A DNA stretch of 64,000 nucleotides, from the NCBI RefSeq assembly GCF_000773975.1, contig NZ_JRUQ01000019.1:203355-267354 (forward strand), given 5' to 3'. The notes below the pieces were generated by a model that saw only the letters and a list, made by a program, of their open reading frames with translations, searched no databases and was not told the origin of the DNA. The DNA comes from Erwinia typographi. Its GTDB lineage: Bacteria; Pseudomonadota; Gammaproteobacteria; Enterobacterales; Enterobacteriaceae. A program made the position numbers and the translations under genes. Of the stretch, positions 60,229 to 64,000 are shown piece by piece. The first letter of the stretch is position 1. Every line of letters begins with the position of its first letter.

Positions 60229-61257
60229 ATGACAATGACACACCAGGAAAAACGGATTTTAGGCGCCTTTTATGGTCAGGCGCTGGGCGACGCGATGGGT
60301 ATGCCATCAGAACTCTGGCCACGCAACCGCGTGAAACAGCATTTTGGCTGGATCGATCGCTTCCTGCCCGGTCCGGCTGACAACAATGCCGCCTGCTATT
60401 TTGCCCGGGCGACCTTTACCGATGATACCTCAATGGCGCTGGCGCTGGCCGACGCCATCATCACTCATGATGGTGATATCAATGCCGAAACCATCGGAGC
60501 CAATATTTTGCGCTGGGCAGAGGATTTTGATGCATTCAACAAGAACGTTTTGGGCCCCACCTCGAAAATCGCCCTGAACGCGTTAAAAGCGGGTACGCCG
60601 GTGGCGCAGCTGGAGAACAACGGCCTGACCAACGGAGCGGCGATGCGCGTTTCTCCGCTGGGCTGTCTGCTACCTGCGCGGGATCTGGACAGCTTTATTG
60701 ATGCGGTAGCGCTGGCCTCGAGTCCGACCCACAAATCCGACGTGGCGATTGCCGGAGCCACCGTTATCGCCTGGGCGGTTTCACATGCTATTGACGGCGC
60801 GAGCTGGGACACAATTCGCGATGAGCTGCCGTCGATTGCCCGTGCGGCACAGGAAAAACGAGTCACTACCTTCAGCGCATCAATGGCGGCACGCGTGGAA
60901 CTGGCGTTGCAGGTGGTGACTAAGGGCAGAGGAACGGAATCGACCATGCAACAGATTTACGATCTGGTTGGCACCGGCACCAGCACCATTGAATCAGTGC
61001 CTGCGGCCATTGCGATGGTGGAGCTTAGCGCCTGCGATCCCAACCGTTGCGCCATTCTCTGTGCCAACCTTGGTGGCGATACCGATACCATCGGCGCAAT
61101 GGCGGTGGCGATTTGCGGCGCATTGCGGGGGATCGAAGGGATCGATCCGGCGTTAAAAGCCGAACTTGATGCTGCCAATAATCTGGATTTCACCCGCTAC
61201 AGCCGTGCGTTCAGTCGTTTCCGTCAGCAGCGTGAGGCCGCCCATGCTGACGCCTGA
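60229..61257 (+). CDS. yegU: ADP-ribosylglycohydrolase family protein YegU
   Basis: 342 residues (E. coli 334). ARH fold with the dinuclear magnesium site: GQALGDAMGMPSE at 15-27, FTDDTSMAL near 64, and GGDTDTIGAM near 283. The family cleaves N- or O-glycosidic bonds to ADP-ribose or related ribosides. Placed between a nucleoside-type permease and a sugar kinase, it likely releases the sugar from an imported ribosylated compound, though this has not been shown. It overlaps yegV by 14 nt. Confidence 0.93.
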   Translation: MTMTHQEKRILGAFYGQALGDAMGMPSELWPRNRVKQHFGWIDRFLPGPADNNAACYFARATFTDDTSMALALADAIITHDGDINAETIGANILRWAEDFDAFNKNVLGPTSKIALNALKAGTPVAQLENNGLTNGAAMRVSPLGCLLPARDLDSFIDAVALASSPTHKSDVAIAGATVIAWAVSHAIDGASWDTIRDELPSIARAAQEKRVTTFSASMAARVELALQVVTKGRGTESTMQQIYDLVGTGTSTIESVPAAIAMVELSACDPNRCAILCANLGGDTDTIGAMAVAICGALRGIEGIDPALKAELDAANNLDFTRYSRAFSRFRQQREAAHADA

Positions 61258-62224
61258 CGATCTTACGCGGTTGACCGGACATCTTCCGGTTTGCGTGGTA
61301 GGCGCGGCGGTGGTGGACGTTATTGCCGATGCCTGGTCGCTGCCGCATCGCGGCAGCGATATCGAGCTGCATCAGCAGAGCGTCAATGTCGGCGGTTGCG
61401 CGCTGAACGTGGCGATTGCACTGCATCGACTGGGCGTGCCAGCAGTCAATGCGTTGCCGATCGGTCAGGGCATCTGGGCCGGTATTGTGCAGCAGAAGCT
61501 GACCGAATATGGCATTCACAGCGTGCTTGAAACCGCCTCTGGCGATAATGGCTGGTGTCTGGCGCTGGTTGAGCCGGACGGCGAACGCACTTTCCTTTCG
61601 GTCAGCGGCGTGGAAAACCAGTGGGATGCGACGCTGCTTAACACCCTCCCGCAGCCGGCGAACCGCTGGATCTATCTCTCCGGCTATCAGCTTGCCAGCC
61701 AGAGTGGCGAGGTGCTGATCGCCTGGCTGGAACGCCAGCCTCAGCCGTATCAGCTACTGGTGGATTTCGGCCCACGCCTGGCGGATATCAGCGATGCCTC
61801 TTTCAGGCGCATAATGGCGCTGCATCCCCTGATTACAGTGAACAGGCAGGAAGCTGAACTGCTGTGGCAGGAGCGTCTCGGTGAGACCGCCCCATTTGAT
61901 GCCCATGCCCTGCTAACCCGCTGGCAGCAGCGTTTCAGCAATGCGATAGTGGTGCGTCTCGACAGTGATGGCGCAGGCTACAGCGATGGCGATACTCAGG
62001 GATGGGTGCCGGCTCTGACGACCACCGTAGTGGACACTATAGGCGCAGGCGACAGCCATGCGGGTGGAATGCTGGCGGGACTCGCTTCCGGCTGGGCGCT
62101 GGCAGACAGCGTGGCGCTCGGCAATGCGCTGGCATCCTATGTGGTGTCGCAACGCGGCGGTGATTGCGCACCAGATCGCGCAACATTAGCGACGTACTGG
62201 CAGCAGCGGCTTACTCCGCAATAA
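61244..62224 (+). CDS. yegV: PfkB-family sugar kinase YegV
   Basis: 326 residues from ATG 61244 (GAGG 7 nt upstream); E. coli 321. Ribokinase fold: GGCALNVAIALHRLG in the N-terminal half, and the catalytic VDTIGAGDSHAGGML motif near 262-276. It would phosphorylate the sugar or nucleoside set free by YegU. The start lies inside yegU (14 nt overlap), so the two are coupled. The 3' end overlaps convergent yegW by 14 nt. Confidence 0.92.
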   Translation: MLTPDDLTRLTGHLPVCVVGAAVVDVIADAWSLPHRGSDIELHQQSVNVGGCALNVAIALHRLGVPAVNALPIGQGIWAGIVQQKLTEYGIHSVLETASGDNGWCLALVEPDGERTFLSVSGVENQWDATLLNTLPQPANRWIYLSGYQLASQSGEVLIAWLERQPQPYQLLVDFGPRLADISDASFRRIMALHPLITVNRQEAELLWQERLGETAPFDAHALLTRWQQRFSNAIVVRLDSDGAGYSDGDTQGWVPALTTTVVDTIGAGDSHAGGMLAGLASGWALADSVALGNALASYVVSQRGGDCAPDRATLATYWQQRLTPQ

Positions 62225-62954
62225 ATACGTACATATCGCTGCGGCAGTAGCTGATGCTGTACTCCAGCGGGTTGCCCTGTGCGTCAAGCGCCAGCTGCTT
62301 AATCACCAGCACCGGCACATTCACGGGCAGGGCGATTTGCAGTTGCAGCGCCTCATCCGGCATACGTGCGCTGACGCGGCTTTGCGATTTCACCGGATGG
62401 ATTTGCCGATCGCGAAAGTAGTCGTACAGCGAGATACCGATATCGTCGGCATCGGCAATCAGCTGCGTTGAGACCCACGACTCTTCAACCGACACCGCCT
62501 GTTGATCAACATAGCGAATGCGCTTCAGCTGCCAGACCTCGCTGCCGCCGCTCAGCCCGAGTTTTTCCGCAATCTCAGCATTGCAGCGGATTTTGCTTTT
62601 ATTAATCCACACGGTATCAGGCTTTTTACCGCGTAATACCACCTGCTGAGACAGCCCCTTTGGCTCTTTTAGCGAATATTCGAACTGGCTACAGATTTGC
62701 GTACCGTATCCGCGCGAACGAATCACCATGCCCTCTTTTTCCAGTTCATCCATCGCCTTACGCACCGTAATGCGCGAAATACCCAGCGACTGACTGAACT
62801 CGCGTTCACCCGGAAGGATTTGCTCATGGATCAGCACGCCTTCGCGTACGGCGTCTTTAATGGCGGCGGCAAAGCGTTTATACAGCGGCGTACGGCTCTC
62901 ATCCGCCAGAATGGATTCAAGCCGCGCAAACAGGGAACCGTGTTGATTCGTCAT
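62211..62954 (-). CDS. yegW: GntR-family (HutC/UTRA) regulator YegW
   Basis: 247 residues from ATG 62954 (MTNQHGSLFARL); E. coli YegW is 248. Winged helix at about 15-75 (LPGEREFSQSLGISRITVRKAMDELEKEGMV), then the UTRA effector domain with the family blocks EYSLKEPKGLSQQVVLRGKKPDT and RVSARMPDEA, ending GNPLEYSISYCRSDMYVFIAE. It is most likely the repressor of yegTUV, its effector being the imported compound or its phosphate. Convergent with yegV. Confidence 0.92.
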   Translation of the reverse strand: MTNQHGSLFARLESILADESRTPLYKRFAAAIKDAVREGVLIHEQILPGEREFSQSLGISRITVRKAMDELEKEGMVIRSRGYGTQICSQFEYSLKEPKGLSQQVVLRGKKPDTVWINKSKIRCNAEIAEKLGLSGGSEVWQLKRIRYVDQQAVSVEESWVSTQLIADADDIGISLYDYFRDRQIHPVKSQSRVSARMPDEALQLQIALPVNVPVLVIKQLALDAQGNPLEYSISYCRSDMYVFIAE

Positions 62955-63156
62955 ATCAGGCAGTCGCACGCAATCGGGAAAACGGCAACGCCTGTAAAGT
63001 CAGGCAGAATCATTTTATTTTGGCCATCCTCAGGGCGAGATGCGTCTGCTGAGCAGAGTATTTGAAATGTAACCCTCTGTCATCGGAAAATTGCGGGTCG
63101 CATTTCAGCGTCAGATAAGTAAAGTGGGAAGGAAGGATAACAAGGAGATTTCACCC

Positions 63157-63831
63157 ATGACGGTTCAATGCGTGTTCTTTGATTGTGACGGAACGCTGGT
63201 AGACAGCGAAAGATTATGTACCCAGGCCTATGTGAATACCTTTGCCCCGTTTGGCGTCGAGCTATCAATGCAGGAGATGTTTGAAAAATATAAGGGCGTG
63301 AAGCTGTATGACATTATCAGTGACGTTTGTACGCAGCATCAGCTTACGGCTACGGTTGAAGAGCTGGAGCCTGCTTACAGAAAGGAAGTGGCGCGCCTGT
63401 TCGATCTGCAACTGGAACCCATTGCAGGCGCAAAAGCGTTACTGGAGAAAATGGCCGTGCCGATCTGCGTGGTCTCCAACGGCACCGTAAGCAAAATGCA
63501 GCACTCGCTGGGTCTGACGGGAATGCTGAGCTTTTTTGATGACCGTTTGTACAGCGGCTACACGATCAATAGCTGGAAACCCGATGCGGATCTGCTGCTC
63601 TATGCCGCAAAGCAAATGGGCATTCCGATTGAAAATTGTATTTTAGTGGATGATTCAGCTGCGGGCGCGCAGGCGGGGATTAGCGCCGGTATCCCGGTAT
63701 TCTATTTTTGCGCAGACGCCCACAACAAGCCGTTGGATCATCCGCTGGCCACTTCTTTTACCGATCTGGCGCAGCTGCCGGAGATATGGCAAGCGCGGGA
63801 CTGGCGGCTTACAACTGAAGATGTGCAGTGA
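63157..63831 (+). CDS. yieH: Phosphatase YieH (HAD superfamily, 6-phosphogluconate phosphatase)
   Basis: 224 residues from ATG 63157 (AAGGAG 9 nt upstream); E. coli YieH is 221. HAD subfamily I: nucleophile motif FFDCDGTLVDSE at 7-18, SNG motif II near 106, WKPD motif III and VDDSAAGAQAG motif IV; the C-terminus YFCADAHNKP matches E. coli. The E. coli enzyme acts on 6-phosphogluconate among other substrates. In E. coli it is adjacent to adeP (yieG), so it marks the right border of the nic/yeg insertion. Confidence 0.94.
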   Translation: MTVQCVFFDCDGTLVDSERLCTQAYVNTFAPFGVELSMQEMFEKYKGVKLYDIISDVCTQHQLTATVEELEPAYRKEVARLFDLQLEPIAGAKALLEKMAVPICVVSNGTVSKMQHSLGLTGMLSFFDDRLYSGYTINSWKPDADLLLYAAKQMGIPIENCILVDDSAAGAQAGISAGIPVFYFCADAHNKPLDHPLATSFTDLAQLPEIWQARDWRLTTEDVQ

Positions 63832-63879
63832 ACACTCTCAGATGAGAATGTTCACCGCACTAACAACGGTTATCTGCTG

Positions 63880-63999
63880 TTACGGAAGATAAACGTCATA
63901 ACTTAGTTGGCATCTGGAACAAAAGTCCCGCGAATTGGATTGATAACGCCAACCTTTTTCCATGCCATCTGCCAGTTGGTGGAGCCTGTACATAGATTT
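63880..63999 (-). CDS. Partial C-terminal frame with a CxxC pair (right edge)
   Basis: The last 39 codons of a leftward frame that runs off the window. The visible part contains YRLHQLADGMEKGWRY followed by FCSRCQ, a CxxC pair like half of a zinc ribbon, and ends YDVYLP. I cannot name the family from this piece; it could also be an open frame by chance. Confidence 0.4.
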   Translation of the reverse strand, partial: KSMYRLHQLADGMEKGWRYQSNSRDFCSRCQLSYDVYLP

Positions 64000-64000
64000 G

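Overview
The window is about 64 kb of a chromosome from the order Enterobacterales, most likely family Erwiniaceae (the group of Erwinia, Pantoea and relatives). Three observations point there. The gene order around gyrB-recF-dnaN-dnaA-rpmH-rnpA-yidD-yidC-mnmE and around yibF, tag-yiaD, avtA, ibpA-yidQ-yidR, dgo and yidA is the E. coli order with losses and insertions. A complete 2-ketogluconate operon (ptxS, kguEKTD) is present. The single small heat shock gene ibpA has no ibpB beside it and carries His66 and Asp109, the substitutions I recall as specific to the Erwiniaceae single-IbpA lineage.

Layout. 1-2.9 kb: formate dehydrogenase-O (fdoGHI, left edge inside fdoG) and its maturation factor fdhE. 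2.9-8.1 kb: yibF, a DUF1345 membrane protein, and a torYZ operon for S/N-oxide respiration. 8.2-10.1 kb: five small alpha-helical regulatory genes of the YcgZ/YmgA/AriR type. 10.5-11.8 kb: tag and yiaD. 12.0-18.8 kb: the PtxS regulator and the kguEKTD operon, separated by an AT-richer inserted DUF3289-DUF943 pair. 18.8-22.5 kb: avtA, ibpA with a sigma-32 promoter and ROSE thermometer, yidQ, yidR. 22.5-28.2 kb: galactonate operon dgoR-K-A-D plus an MFS carrier and a 2-hydroxyacid dehydrogenase. 28.5-31.2 kb: AT-rich island with two secreted or lipid-anchored trypsin-like proteases. 31.4-43.8 kb: yidA, a LuxR-type regulator, and the conserved replication/translation/membrane insertion block from gyrB to mnmE. 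43.9-46.2 kb: yieE and adeP.

46.3-63.0 kb is an insertion between adeP and yieH, which are adjacent in E. coli. It carries a complete aerobic nicotinate degradation pathway: nicA and nicB (hydroxylase with three c-type hemes), nicC, nicX, nicD, nicE, nicF, an MFS carrier, a MarR regulator, and xdhC/mocA for the molybdenum cofactor. Two divergent operons start at a 313 bp control region with two near-identical 15 bp repeats. After it lie yegT-yegU-yegV with divergently oriented regulator yegW. The window ends with yieH and a partial frame.

Together the accessory genes broaden carbon, nitrogen and electron-acceptor use: formate, N-oxides, 2-ketogluconate, galactonate, nicotinate and probably nucleoside-type compounds. 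No tRNA, rRNA, CRISPR array, intact insertion sequence or oriC was seen.
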